Shown here: positions 16,201 through 24,667 of the stretch, in pieces
How positions within the stretch are numbered: the first letter of the stretch is position 1
How the letters are laid out: each line of letters starts with the position of its first letter
NCBI RefSeq assembly: GCF_009711975.1
Contig: NZ_VIKW01000042.1
Span: forward strand, 1 to 34,697
Source: Anabaena sp. UHCC 0204
Lineage (GTDB): Bacteria > Cyanobacteriota > Cyanobacteriia > Cyanobacteriales > Nostocaceae
DNA length: 34,697 bases
Direction of reading: 5' to 3'
Program-made: the position numbers and the translations under genes
The notes under the pieces: model-generated
Told to the model about the DNA's origin: nothing
Seen by the model: only the letters and a program-made list of their open reading frames with translations
Database searches by the model: none

Positions 16201-18859
16201 GTTGATAATCTGCGTCAAATCCTAACCAGTCAATTTCCGCACCTTGAATATATAATTGTCCTAAAGTTTGCAATATTTGTTGCCATTCTCCTGTTCCTGG
16301 ACGGAGAGATGGTAGCCATATTCCAATATGATCAGATATACATTGTCTACCCATGCCTAATAAAGTGGATTTGGGTCCTATTTCTAGAAATACTTCATAA
16401 CCTAATTCTATTAAAGTGTTGATACTATCTGCAAATCTCACTGGTTGAGAAATATGACTTACCCAATATTTGGAAGTAGTAATAGTAGCATCTGCTTTTT
16501 GTCCAGTTAGGTTAGAAATTAGGGGAATTTTCGGTTGATTGTATGTAATTTGTTGAGCTATTTTCTCAAATTCTGCCAGCATTGGTGACATGAGAGGAGA
16601 ATGAAAAGCATGAGATACTTCTAAATATTTAGTTTTAATGTTTTGCTGTTCTAGTTGATTGCAAATTTCTCTAATAGCTGCTTTTTCTCCAGAGATAACA
16701 ATGCTATTTGGTGTGTTGTAAGCAGCAATACTTAGTTGTTTATATGGGGCAATAATTGGTTGAATTTGTGCTGCTGTGGCAATAATGGCTACCATTTCTC
16801 CTCCCGTTGGTAGCTGCTGCATGAGTTTACCACGATAGGCAATTAGTTTTAATCCGTCTTCTAAACTGAATATTCCAGCTAGACAAGCGGCGACATATTC
16901 ACCTACACTATGACCTATAACTATATCTGGTTTAATTCCCCAAGATTGCCACATTTGTGCTAAGGCATATTCTATGGCAAATAAGGCAGGTTGAGTATAG
17001 GCTGTTTGATTAATTAAGTTTGTTTCTGTGTACAGGATTTCTATTAGTGGTTTTTCTAAATATTGATTGAGTATTCGATTACATTCTTCTATAGTTTTTC
17101 TAAATATTGGTTGAGTTTCATATAGTGATTTTCCCATTCCCACATATTGCGAACCTTGTCCTGTGCATAAAAAAGCGATTTTGGGAACTCGTCGAGAAAA
17201 GCCTCTAATGGTATTTTCATCTTGAATATTACTAAGTTGAGTAATTAGTTCTTGTTTATTTGATGCTACGCAACTTAATCTATGTTGAAAATGGGATCTG
17301 CCGACATTAGCTGTATAGCAAATGTCAGCTAAACTTAAATCTGGATTATTTTCTAAATGCTTTTGGTAACATTTGACTAATTCTATTAAAGCAGCTTCTG
17401 TTTTTGCGGAAAGAGTTAATAAATGTAGTGGACGTTTTGTTATATCTTCAGTTTTAATTTTTAATTGTTCTGGTGCTGATTCTAAAATTACATGAGAATT
17501 TGTGCCACTAAATCCAAAAGAACTCACACCCGCAATTCGCGTTTTTCCTGTTAATTTCCAAGGAGTTGCTTTTGTGGGAATTACAACGGGCAAATCTTGC
17601 CAATTTATATAAGGATTTGGTTTAGTAAAATGCAAATGAGGGGCAATTTTTTGGTGTTGTAATTGCAAAACAACTTTTATCAATCCAGCTATCCCTGCTG
17701 CTGCTTCCAAATGGCCAATATTTGTTTTTGCAGAACCAATAAATAAAGGTTTTTCAGAAGTATGATTTTTCGTAAATACTGCACTTAAAGCTCCAATTTC
17801 AATAGGATCTCCTAAAGATGTTCCTGTACCATGAGCTTCAATATAATTAACTTGAGAAGCTTTGACTCCTGCATTGGTTAAGGCTTTGCGAATAACTGCT
17901 TCTTGTGATGGTCCATTGGGTACTGTTAAGCCGCCGCTGGGTCCATCTTGGTTAACAGCACTACCACGAATTACTGCTAAAATATTATCATTGTCAGCGA
18001 TCGCATCTGATAATCTTTTCAGGACAATTACACCACAGCCTTCACCACGAACATAGCCGTTAGCACTAGCATCAAATGTCTTACAACGACCGTCAGGAGC
18101 TAACATTCCTGCTTGGGAAAATGTAATAGTGACATCGGGAGTCAACATCAAATTTACACCCCCAGCTAAAGCCATATTGCACTCGCGCTGTCGTAAACTC
18201 GCTACTGCTAAATGTACCGCTACCAAGGAAGAAGAACAAGCGGTTTCTACTGCTAAACTTGGTCCAGTTAATCCTAAAATATAGGAAATTCTGCCCACCG
18301 CAGCACTAAAAGCATTACCCGTGCCGAAATAAGCATCTATATTTTCAGTACCAATAAATCTCTGAGAATAATCACTGCTACTAATACCCACAAAGACACC
18401 AGTTAAACTATTAAATAGCTTTTGGGATACTTGATGAGCATTTTCTAAAGCTTCCCAACTAACTTCTAATAATAACCGTTGTTGGGGATCTAAACTGAGA
18501 GCTTCTCTAGGAGAAATACTGAAAAAATCAGTATCAAAACTATCAACTGATTGATTAATGAATCCCCCGTCACGAGTTGATATTTTTCCCGGATTTTGGG
18601 GATCAGAATTATAGTATTGATCAATATTCCATCTATCTTGAGGAACTTCGCTAATTCCATCTATTCCATTTTCTAAAAGCTGCCAAAAAGCATCAGGAGA
18701 ATCAACACCACCAGGAAGTCTGCAACCCATACCAATAATTGCTATAGGTTCTTTTTTCTGCTGTTCTAATTTATCCAATTTAGACTGTAAGCTTTCTAAT
18801 TGGAGGAGAGCATTTTCCATTAATACTCTATAATCTATGTTTTGAGAATTTTCTGTCAT
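13229..18859 (-). CDS. Type I polyketide synthase module KS-AT-DH-KR-ACP (second extender)
   Basis: Starting at the ATG at 18859 gives 1876 aa; a TTG start 27 bp upstream (18886) is the alternative. Numbering is from the ATG. Domains are: KS (36-460; Cys208 in ETACSSS, His343, His383); AT (560-860; Ser651 in GHSVGEY; HAFHS, malonyl type); DH (918-1215; His950 in HRIFG, Asp1125 in LIDSCFQ, but Ala where HxxxGxxxxP has Pro); KR (1280-1715; TGGLGALG; Ser1618 and Tyr1631; LDD at 1574-1576, predicting a B-type D-hydroxyl); ACP (1755-1835; Ser1794 in LGMDSL). There is no enoylreductase. The acidic tail LSEEEIASLLAAEL looks like a docking helix for the next protein. An in-frame repeat-derived segment lies before the KR (about 1235-1270). 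The AT is nearly identical to that of the upstream PKS. Confidence 0.93.
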   Translation of the reverse strand: MTENSQNIDYRVLMENALLQLESLQSKLDKLEQQKKEPIAIIGMGCRLPGGVDSPDAFWQLLENGIDGISEVPQDRWNIDQYYNSDPQNPGKISTRDGGFINQSVDSFDTDFFSISPREALSLDPQQRLLLEVSWEALENAHQVSQKLFNSLTGVFVGISSSDYSQRFIGTENIDAYFGTGNAFSAAVGRISYILGLTGPSLAVETACSSSLVAVHLAVASLRQRECNMALAGGVNLMLTPDVTITFSQAGMLAPDGRCKTFDASANGYVRGEGCGVIVLKRLSDAIADNDNILAVIRGSAVNQDGPSGGLTVPNGPSQEAVIRKALTNAGVKASQVNYIEAHGTGTSLGDPIEIGALSAVFTKNHTSEKPLFIGSAKTNIGHLEAAAGIAGLIKVVLQLQHQKIAPHLHFTKPNPYINWQDLPVVIPTKATPWKLTGKTRIAGVSSFGFSGTNSHVILESAPEQLKIKTEDITKRPLHLLTLSAKTEAALIELVKCYQKHLENNPDLSLADICYTANVGRSHFQHRLSCVASNKQELITQLSNIQDENTIRGFSRRVPKIAFLCTGQGSQYVGMGKSLYETQPIFRKTIEECNRILNQYLEKPLIEILYTETNLINQTAYTQPALFAIEYALAQMWQSWGIKPDIVIGHSVGEYVAACLAGIFSLEDGLKLIAYRGKLMQQLPTGGEMVAIIATAAQIQPIIAPYKQLSIAAYNTPNSIVISGEKAAIREICNQLEQQNIKTKYLEVSHAFHSPLMSPMLAEFEKIAQQITYNQPKIPLISNLTGQKADATITTSKYWVSHISQPVRFADSINTLIELGYEVFLEIGPKSTLLGMGRQCISDHIGIWLPSLRPGTGEWQQILQTLGQLYIQGAEIDWLGFDADYQRQKIQLPTYPFQRQKYWVEPNATNLVRKTNQQPLIGERLRLPFSPQIRFESQISINSPAHQEHHRIFGINIIAAASHIALTLLAVKQGLGTANCTIEELFFQKAAVIPEDKNRILQIVIEPENQNQRQFQIISLEHGKENQETDTAWVNHVTGLLRIEQEIEKTIISNQEVENIQKRCSQIVPGKQFYDELYTAGYTLGTAFQWIGKAWQGKGEALGQMELPEIPDTINDYQLYPGLIDSCFQVLGMCQGLVDELDHIDKYNFIYIPFHIEKFQFFQKPKSSNLWCHARIITQNKEGSLIGDLLIFDNQGEIIAKITNFEARKASREVLRRSLQPNLSDWYYQVEWQRIGDREQVTGDRKKREDGKTGEIIETSSTLSPVNYHLSPSSLLIFAPSHNMGAEITHKLEKQGYQSIVVYPGENYQKLNQNHYQICPSKPADFEKLLQEISSTQKLDSVVHLWSLQTTTESLTNAQALSCGSVLHLVQAMVANSETKLSQLCLVTQGVHQIDHDQEPVQVQQAPLWGLGKVVALEHPEFNCRCLDLEIGIKSAEVANIIFDEITDVDIENQIAYRQGVRQVMRLGSGKITNQTAINIDSESSYLITGGLGALGLSVAQWLGEKGARHLVLMGRNEPSQNAQIKITELETLGIQVSVRLGDISQPQDVEAIIEQIEASGKPLKGVIHGAGMLDDGMLRQITWERFSRVMQPKVEGAWNLHQFTKHLPLDFFVCFSSIASLLGSPGQGNYAAANAFMDALVYHRQALGLPGLSVNWGPWNDGGMAARLGDQYQQRLQSQGITSISPEIGFQALADLLSTQSPQVGVFSINWSQWLVNQPQYQKLPFLAKYRELNQAELTSQSEFLQELEAAIPSERRAMLEAHISRQVAGVLGLSQSRKIGLEEGFFDLGMDSLTSVDLRNRLQVSLGCSIPSTGAFDYPTIGDMVNYLIQDILEINFSEIEPENVQEIENINQELEDLSEEEIASLLAAELNGL
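15047..15158. repeat. Repeat-derived palindromic insertion inside the PKS KR region (copy 1)
   Basis: GGACAGGTGATAG...GACAGGTGACAG on the left and CTGTCACCTGTCACCTG...CTGTCACC on the right are inverted copies of a CAGGTGA unit. Between them lies a GTCTTCC heptamer tract. Such sequence is normally intergenic in cyanobacteria. Here it is translated in frame as a charged, low-complexity peptide containing TGDRKKREDGKTGE. The same element is at the equivalent place in the neighbouring PKS (20786-20909). Confidence 0.8.
16161..17167. repeat. 1,007-bp near-identical AT block (copy in second PKS)
   Basis: This block matches 21930-22936 without any length change (constant offset 5769). By eye only seven substitutions occur across about 340 encoded residues, while the KS domains on one side and much of the DH on the other are clearly more divergent. 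Confidence 0.85.
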
Positions 18860-18931
18860 AATTATTTTTTTACTGGTTAATTTCAACTGTTTAAAAGATA
18901 TCTATAAATTCAGATAATTTATCCAAAAATA

Positions 18932-21900
18932 TCAATCATCTTCTTCTAAAAAATCATCATTATTTTTATTTCCCAAAGCTGCTAATCTTGCTGATAGCAA
19001 TTGAGCTAAATCATTCTGAGTCATTTCTTGAAAACGATCTGATGAATCATTTTCTACTTCTATTTTTTCCTCTGGGAGAGCAAATTCCAGTGACAATACA
19101 TCATTTTGTAAATAATTTACTAATGCTTCCAAAGTGGGATAATCAAATAAAACCGTTGAACGGACAGAACAAACTAAACTTGATTCAATAATATTTTTTA
19201 ATTCTACTGCCATTAGTGAATCTATGCCTAAATCAAATAGTCGTTCTCTGAGTCCTATTTGTTCTGGGTTTTTCATACCTAGAATTTTGGCAATCTGCAA
19301 ACGAATATGAGCTATTAATAACTCTTGTCTTGTTTCAATAGCGGCTTCCTCTAACTGTTGAATAAATGTAGATTTTTGAGATGGTAATAATGGCTCATTG
19401 TCCACCAATGTTTCTAATAACGGCATTTTTGTACCCCCAGACAATTGTCTCAAAAACTGTGACCAATTGATAGAGAAAACACCAACTTGGGGAGATTGTG
19501 TAGATAACAAATCAGCTAAAGCTTGAAAACCAATTTCAGGAGAAATAGAAGTAATCCCTTGAGATTGTAACCGCTGTTGATATTGATCTCCTAAACGTGC
19601 AGCCATACCACTATTATTCCAAGGTCCCCAATTCACACTTAAACCCGGTAATCCTAACCCTCGACGGTGATAAACCAAAGCATCCATAAACGCATTAGCC
19701 GCTGCATAATTACCTTGTCCAGGAGAACCCAATAAAGACGCTATGGAAGAAAAACATACAAAGAAATCTAAAGGTAAATGCTGGGTACATTCATGTAAAT
19801 ACCAAGCCCCTTCTACCTTCGGCTGCATGACCCTAGAAAACCGCTCCCAATCCATTTGATTTAACATTCCATCATCCAACACCCCCGCACTATGAATAAC
19901 ACCCTTTAACGGCGTTCCAGACATCTCAATTTTCTCGATCATCTCCTGCACATTTGCTAATTGAGAAATATCTCCTGACAACACAGAAATTTTTATCCCT
20001 GCATTTACTAATTTATCAATTTGAGTTTGAGCATTTTGAGAAGGTTCATTTCTGCCTATTAATACTAAATGTTTTGCACCTTTTTCTCCTAACCAATGAG
20101 CTACAGAAAGTCCTAAAGATCCCAAACCACCAGTAATTAAATAACTACTTTCACTATCAATATTAATTGTAGTTTGATTACTAATTTTCCCAGAACCTAA
20201 ACGCATTACATGACGCACACCTTGACGATACGCAATCTGATTTTCTCTATCAACATCAGTAATTTCATCAAAGATGATATTTGCCACTTCTGCTGATTTT
20301 ATTCCTATTTCTAAATCTAAACAACGACAATTAAATTCAGGATGTTCTAAAGCAATAACTTTTCCTAAACCCCATAATGGTGCTTGTTGTACTTGTACAG
20401 ATTCTTGATCATGATTAATTTGGTGTACACCCTGAGTTACTAATAACAACTGCGGTGATATTTTTGTGAAATTCGATAGCATTGCTTGTAATAAATGCAA
20501 GACACTACCGCAAGTCATTTCTTGAGCATTTGTTAATTTGTCTATTGTTGTCCCCAAACTCCACAAATGTACTATTCTCTGTACACTGGTTTCTTCAACT
20601 ATTGCTGATAGTAATTTGTGAAAATCCGCGGGTTGAGTAGGAGATACTTGATAATGATAGTTATCTAGTTTTTGATAATTTTCTCCTGGATAAACAACAA
20701 TAGATTGATATCCTTGCTTTTCTAATTTGTGAGTTATTTCTGCACCCACATTATGACTAGGTGCAAAAATCAACAAAGAAGAAGGGGACAGGTGATAGTT
20801 GACAGGTGACAGTGTAGAAGAAGTTTCTATTATTTCTCCCGTCTTCCCGTCTTCCCTCTTCTTTCTGTCACCTGTCACCTGTTCCCTGTCACCTATTCTG
20901 TCACCTATTTTTTGCCATTCTACCTGATAGTACCAATCATTGAGATTAGGTTGCAGACTGCGACGCAAGACTTCACGGGAGGCTTTTCTGGCTTCAAAGT
21001 TTGTGATTTTGGCAATGATTTCTCCCTGGTTATCAAAGATGAGAATATCACCAATGAGGCTACCTGTCTTGTCTTGATTTATTTGCTGAACATGACACCA
21101 TAAATTACTACTTTTTGGTTGTTGGCAAAATTGAAACTTTTCGATATGGAAGGGAATGAAAATAAAATTATTTGTATCTATATGATCTAGTTCATTTACT
21201 AATCCTTGACACATTCCTAAAACTTGGAAACAGGAATCAATTAAACCAGGATAAAGTTGATAGTCATTTACTGTATCTGGTATTTCTGGAAACTGCATTT
21301 TTCCTAGTGCTTCCCCGTTGCCTTGCCAAGCTTTATCTATCCATTGAAAGGCTGTTCCTAAAGTATATCCGGCTGCGGTTAGTTGTTGATAATATTCCTC
21401 ACCTTTAATTATTTGTGAACATCTTTTTTGGATATTTTCTATTTCTTGATGAGAAATAATTCTATTATCTATTTCTTGTCCTATTTTTAATAACCCAGTA
21501 ACGTGCTTTATCCAAGAAGTATCTTGATTTTCTGTTCCTGTTTCTTGGCTGATGATTTGAAAGTTATTTTGGGTTTTATTTTCTGTTTCGATAATTATTT
21601 GAATAGTGCGGTTGTTCTCTTCAGCAATAACTAGAGGTTTTTGAAAAAATACTTCTTCTATAGTACAGCTTGAAGTATTAAATCCTTGTTTTACTGCTAA
21701 CAGTATCAGAGCAATATGTGAAGCTGCTGCTAATATATTGATATTAAAAATTCTATGGTGTTCTTGGTGTGGGGGGTTATTGGTTGCTAGTTGGTTTTCA
21801 AAGCGAATCTGTGATGTAAATGGTAAACGTAACTGTTCTCCCAGTAGTGGATGTTGGTGAGATTTTCTATGTTGTTTAACTAGGTTTGTGGTAGGATGAG

Positions 21901-24667
21901 TATAATGATTTGTTTCTAACCAATAACGTTGTCTTTGGAAAGGGTAAGTAGGAAGTTGCACTTTCTGACGGTGATAATCTGCGTCAAATCCTAACCAGTC
22001 AATTTCCGCACCTTGAATATATAATTGTCCTAAAGTTTGCAATATTTGTTGCCATTCTCCTGTTCCTGGACGGAGAGATGGTAGCCATATTCCAATATGA
22101 TCAGATATACATTGTCTACCCATGCCTAATAAAGTGGATTTGGGTCCTATTTCTAGAAATACTTCATAACCTAATTCTATTAAAGTGTTGATACTATCTG
22201 CAAATCTCACTGGTTGAGAAATATGACTTACCCAATATTTGGAAGTAGTAATAGTAGCATCTGCTTTTTGTCCAGTTAGGTTAGAAATTAGGGGAATTTT
22301 CGGTTGATTGTATGTAATTTGTTGAGCTATTTTCTCAAATTCTGCCAGCATTGGTGACATGAGAGGAGAATGAAAAGCATGAGATACTTCTAAATATTTA
22401 GTTTTAATGTTTTGCTGTTCTAGTTGATTGCAAATTTCTCTAATAGCTGCTTTTTCTCCAGAAATAACAATGCTATTTGGTGTGTTGTAAGCAGCAATAC
22501 TTACTTGTTTATATGGGGCAATTATTGGTTGAATTTGTGCTGCTGTGGCAATAATGGCTACCATTTCTCCTCCAGTTGGTAGCTGCTGCATGAGTTGACC
22601 ACGATAGGCAATTAATTTTAATCCGTCTTCTAAACTGAATATTCCTGCTAGACAAGCGGCGACATATTCACCTACACTATGACCTATAACTATATCTGGT
22701 TTAATTCCCCAAGATTTCCACATTTGTGCTAAGGCATATTCTATGGCAAATAAGGCAGGTTGAGTATAGGCTGTTTGATTTATTAAATCTGTTTCTGTAT
22801 ACAGGATTTCTATTAATGGTTTTTCTAAATATTGATTGAGTATTCGATTACATTCTTCTATAGCTTTTCTAAATATTGGTTGAGTTTCATATAGTGATTT
22901 TCCCATTCCCACATATTGCGAACCTTGTCCTGTGCAGAGGAAGGCTATTTTGGGGGATTTATTGCTAGTTAATTGACCTTGTAAAGAGATTTCCTGGAAC
23001 GTTTCTACATCTGCTATTCCTGTCAAGAAAATATTCAATTGGTGACTTAACTGGAGATTTGATTCGGCAATTATAGCTAATCTGTGGTCAAAATGCGATC
23101 GCCCTGTATTGGCTGTAAAAGATATATCTGCAATAGATACCGCTGGGTTTTGACTTAAAAATTCCTGATAGTTCTGCACCAAATCCTGCAAAGCTTGTTT
23201 ACTTTTCCCGGAAAGTGTCAAAAGATGCAAAGGACGTTCTTGAATATGATCTCCATTCTTTAATTGTTCCGGTGCTGATTCGACAATTAAATGCACATTT
23301 GTACCACTCATGCCAAAGCAGCTAACTCCGGCTAAATTTTGTCCATCTTTTCCTGTCCAAGGCGTTAATTCGGTAGCAACTGCAATTGGTAACTTGTCCC
23401 AAGGAATATAGGGATTAGGATTTTTAAAATTCAGATGTGGAGGAATTTGTTGATGTTGCAAAGATAAAATTACTTTAATTAAACTAGCTACACCAACTGC
23501 TGCTTCCAAATGTCCAAAATTAGTTTTCAAAGAACCAATCATCAAAGGATCTTGCTTTGACCGATTTTCGCCGAAAACTTTTCCTAATGCTAATACCTCA
23601 ATGGGATCTCCCAAAGGTGTGCCTGTACCGTGTGCTTCCACATATTGGATCTGCTCTGGTTTTACCCTAGCATTGGCTAATGCTTGCTTAATGACGGCTT
23701 CTTGAGCCGAGCCGTTAGGGGCTGTCAACCCGTTACTTTTACCATCGTGGTTGGCAGCAGAACCGCGAATTACTGCCAGAATGTTATCATGATCGGCGAT
23801 CGCATCTGATAATCTTTTCAGCACTACCATACCACAGCCTTCACCCCTAGCATAACCATCAGCCGCAGCATCAAAGGTTTTACAGTGTCCGTCCGCAGAC
23901 AAAGCCTTGGTTTTGCAGAATAAAATGGTGGTAATTGGGGAAAGCATCAAATTCACCCCACCGGCTAAAGCGAGATTGCATTCACCCGAACGCAGACTTT
24001 GACAAGCTAAATGAATACCCAACAACGAAGATGAGCAAGATGTATCTAACTGCATCGTTAAACCCTGTAAACCCAGGATATAAGCCAAACGACCGATAGC
24101 GATACTCCGCGCAGTCCCAAAACCACTGTAAGCATCAAGACGGTTTAAATCATCAAAATTGATACTCAGTTGAGAATAATCATCCGCACTCATCCCTACA
24201 AATAGCCCGGTTTGCGTGCCTTTGAGTCCTTCTGCGGCTATTCCCGCATTTTCTATCGCTTCCCAAGCAACTTCTAGAAGTAGCCTTTGTTGGGGGTCCA
24301 TGTCTATGGCTTCGCGGGGAGAAATGCCAAAAAATTGTGGATCAAATTGATCTACTGCATCTAAAAAACCGCCATAGCGAGTATACATTTTACCAGGAGC
24401 ATCTGGATCAGGATCATAATAACGATCAACATCCCAACGTTGAGCCGGAATTTCTGTAATTGCATCTTCACCATTTGCTAATAATTGCCAAAATGTTTCC
24501 GGATTTTTGACACCTCCAGGAAACCGCAACCCCATCCCAATAATAGCAATCGGTTCGGTTTTTTGGCGCTCTACATTTTCTAATTGAGTGCGGGCTTGCT
24601 TGAGGGCATTTAGTAACCGTTGTAATGTGGCATTTTGATCCTGATTAGATGCGGAAATATTACTCAT
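18932..24667 (-). CDS. Type I polyketide synthase module KS-AT-DH-KR-ACP (first extender)
   Basis: A 1911-aa protein whose ATG overlaps the stop of the loading protein (ATGA at 24667-24664), so the two are likely translationally coupled. Domains are: KS (38-462; Cys211 in DTSCSSS, unusual Ser before Cys; His346 and His386); AT (573-868; Ser664 in GHSVGEY; HAFHS, malonyl type); DH (938-1225; His971, but HRIFN in place of HxxxG and Ala for the motif Pro; Asp1144 in LIDSCFQ); KR (1295-1735; TGGLGSLG; Ser1641, Tyr1654; LDD at 1597-1599, B-type); ACP (1770-1855; Ser1817 in LGIDSL). There is no enoylreductase. A coiled-coil head (about 12-36) and an acidic tail are probable docking elements. The DH may be weak or inactive, which would leave a hydroxyl. 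A repeat-derived segment (about 1253-1290) precedes the KR. Confidence 0.93.
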   Translation of the reverse strand: MSNISASNQDQNATLQRLLNALKQARTQLENVERQKTEPIAIIGMGLRFPGGVKNPETFWQLLANGEDAITEIPAQRWDVDRYYDPDPDAPGKMYTRYGGFLDAVDQFDPQFFGISPREAIDMDPQQRLLLEVAWEAIENAGIAAEGLKGTQTGLFVGMSADDYSQLSINFDDLNRLDAYSGFGTARSIAIGRLAYILGLQGLTMQLDTSCSSSLLGIHLACQSLRSGECNLALAGGVNLMLSPITTILFCKTKALSADGHCKTFDAAADGYARGEGCGMVVLKRLSDAIADHDNILAVIRGSAANHDGKSNGLTAPNGSAQEAVIKQALANARVKPEQIQYVEAHGTGTPLGDPIEVLALGKVFGENRSKQDPLMIGSLKTNFGHLEAAVGVASLIKVILSLQHQQIPPHLNFKNPNPYIPWDKLPIAVATELTPWTGKDGQNLAGVSCFGMSGTNVHLIVESAPEQLKNGDHIQERPLHLLTLSGKSKQALQDLVQNYQEFLSQNPAVSIADISFTANTGRSHFDHRLAIIAESNLQLSHQLNIFLTGIADVETFQEISLQGQLTSNKSPKIAFLCTGQGSQYVGMGKSLYETQPIFRKAIEECNRILNQYLEKPLIEILYTETDLINQTAYTQPALFAIEYALAQMWKSWGIKPDIVIGHSVGEYVAACLAGIFSLEDGLKLIAYRGQLMQQLPTGGEMVAIIATAAQIQPIIAPYKQVSIAAYNTPNSIVISGEKAAIREICNQLEQQNIKTKYLEVSHAFHSPLMSPMLAEFEKIAQQITYNQPKIPLISNLTGQKADATITTSKYWVSHISQPVRFADSINTLIELGYEVFLEIGPKSTLLGMGRQCISDHIGIWLPSLRPGTGEWQQILQTLGQLYIQGAEIDWLGFDADYHRQKVQLPTYPFQRQRYWLETNHYTHPTTNLVKQHRKSHQHPLLGEQLRLPFTSQIRFENQLATNNPPHQEHHRIFNINILAAASHIALILLAVKQGFNTSSCTIEEVFFQKPLVIAEENNRTIQIIIETENKTQNNFQIISQETGTENQDTSWIKHVTGLLKIGQEIDNRIISHQEIENIQKRCSQIIKGEEYYQQLTAAGYTLGTAFQWIDKAWQGNGEALGKMQFPEIPDTVNDYQLYPGLIDSCFQVLGMCQGLVNELDHIDTNNFIFIPFHIEKFQFCQQPKSSNLWCHVQQINQDKTGSLIGDILIFDNQGEIIAKITNFEARKASREVLRRSLQPNLNDWYYQVEWQKIGDRIGDREQVTGDRKKREDGKTGEIIETSSTLSPVNYHLSPSSLLIFAPSHNVGAEITHKLEKQGYQSIVVYPGENYQKLDNYHYQVSPTQPADFHKLLSAIVEETSVQRIVHLWSLGTTIDKLTNAQEMTCGSVLHLLQAMLSNFTKISPQLLLVTQGVHQINHDQESVQVQQAPLWGLGKVIALEHPEFNCRCLDLEIGIKSAEVANIIFDEITDVDRENQIAYRQGVRHVMRLGSGKISNQTTINIDSESSYLITGGLGSLGLSVAHWLGEKGAKHLVLIGRNEPSQNAQTQIDKLVNAGIKISVLSGDISQLANVQEMIEKIEMSGTPLKGVIHSAGVLDDGMLNQMDWERFSRVMQPKVEGAWYLHECTQHLPLDFFVCFSSIASLLGSPGQGNYAAANAFMDALVYHRRGLGLPGLSVNWGPWNNSGMAARLGDQYQQRLQSQGITSISPEIGFQALADLLSTQSPQVGVFSINWSQFLRQLSGGTKMPLLETLVDNEPLLPSQKSTFIQQLEEAAIETRQELLIAHIRLQIAKILGMKNPEQIGLRERLFDLGIDSLMAVELKNIIESSLVCSVRSTVLFDYPTLEALVNYLQNDVLSLEFALPEEKIEVENDSSDRFQEMTQNDLAQLLSARLAALGNKNNDDFLEEDD
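20786..20909. repeat. Repeat-derived palindromic insertion inside the PKS KR region (copy 2)
   Basis: The second copy of the 15047-15158 element, almost identical, with one extra 12-bp CTGTCACCTATT-like unit that duplicates Ile-Gly-Asp-Arg in the protein. It keeps the reading frame. Confidence 0.8.
21930..22936. repeat. 1,007-bp near-identical AT block (copy in first PKS)
   Basis: Partner of 16161-17167. It covers the whole acyltransferase catalytic domain and the post-AT linker up to the YPFQRQ motif. Confidence 0.85.

Noticed and set aside
20786-20909. A frameshift or pseudogene signal in the PKS caused by repeat DNA
   Set aside because: The insert keeps the frame and the KR and ACP motifs downstream are intact in both copies.
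13229-24667. Enoylreductase or methyltransferase domains in the PKS modules
   Set aside because: No corresponding motifs or spare sequence exist between DH and KR beyond the KR structural half and the repeat insertion.
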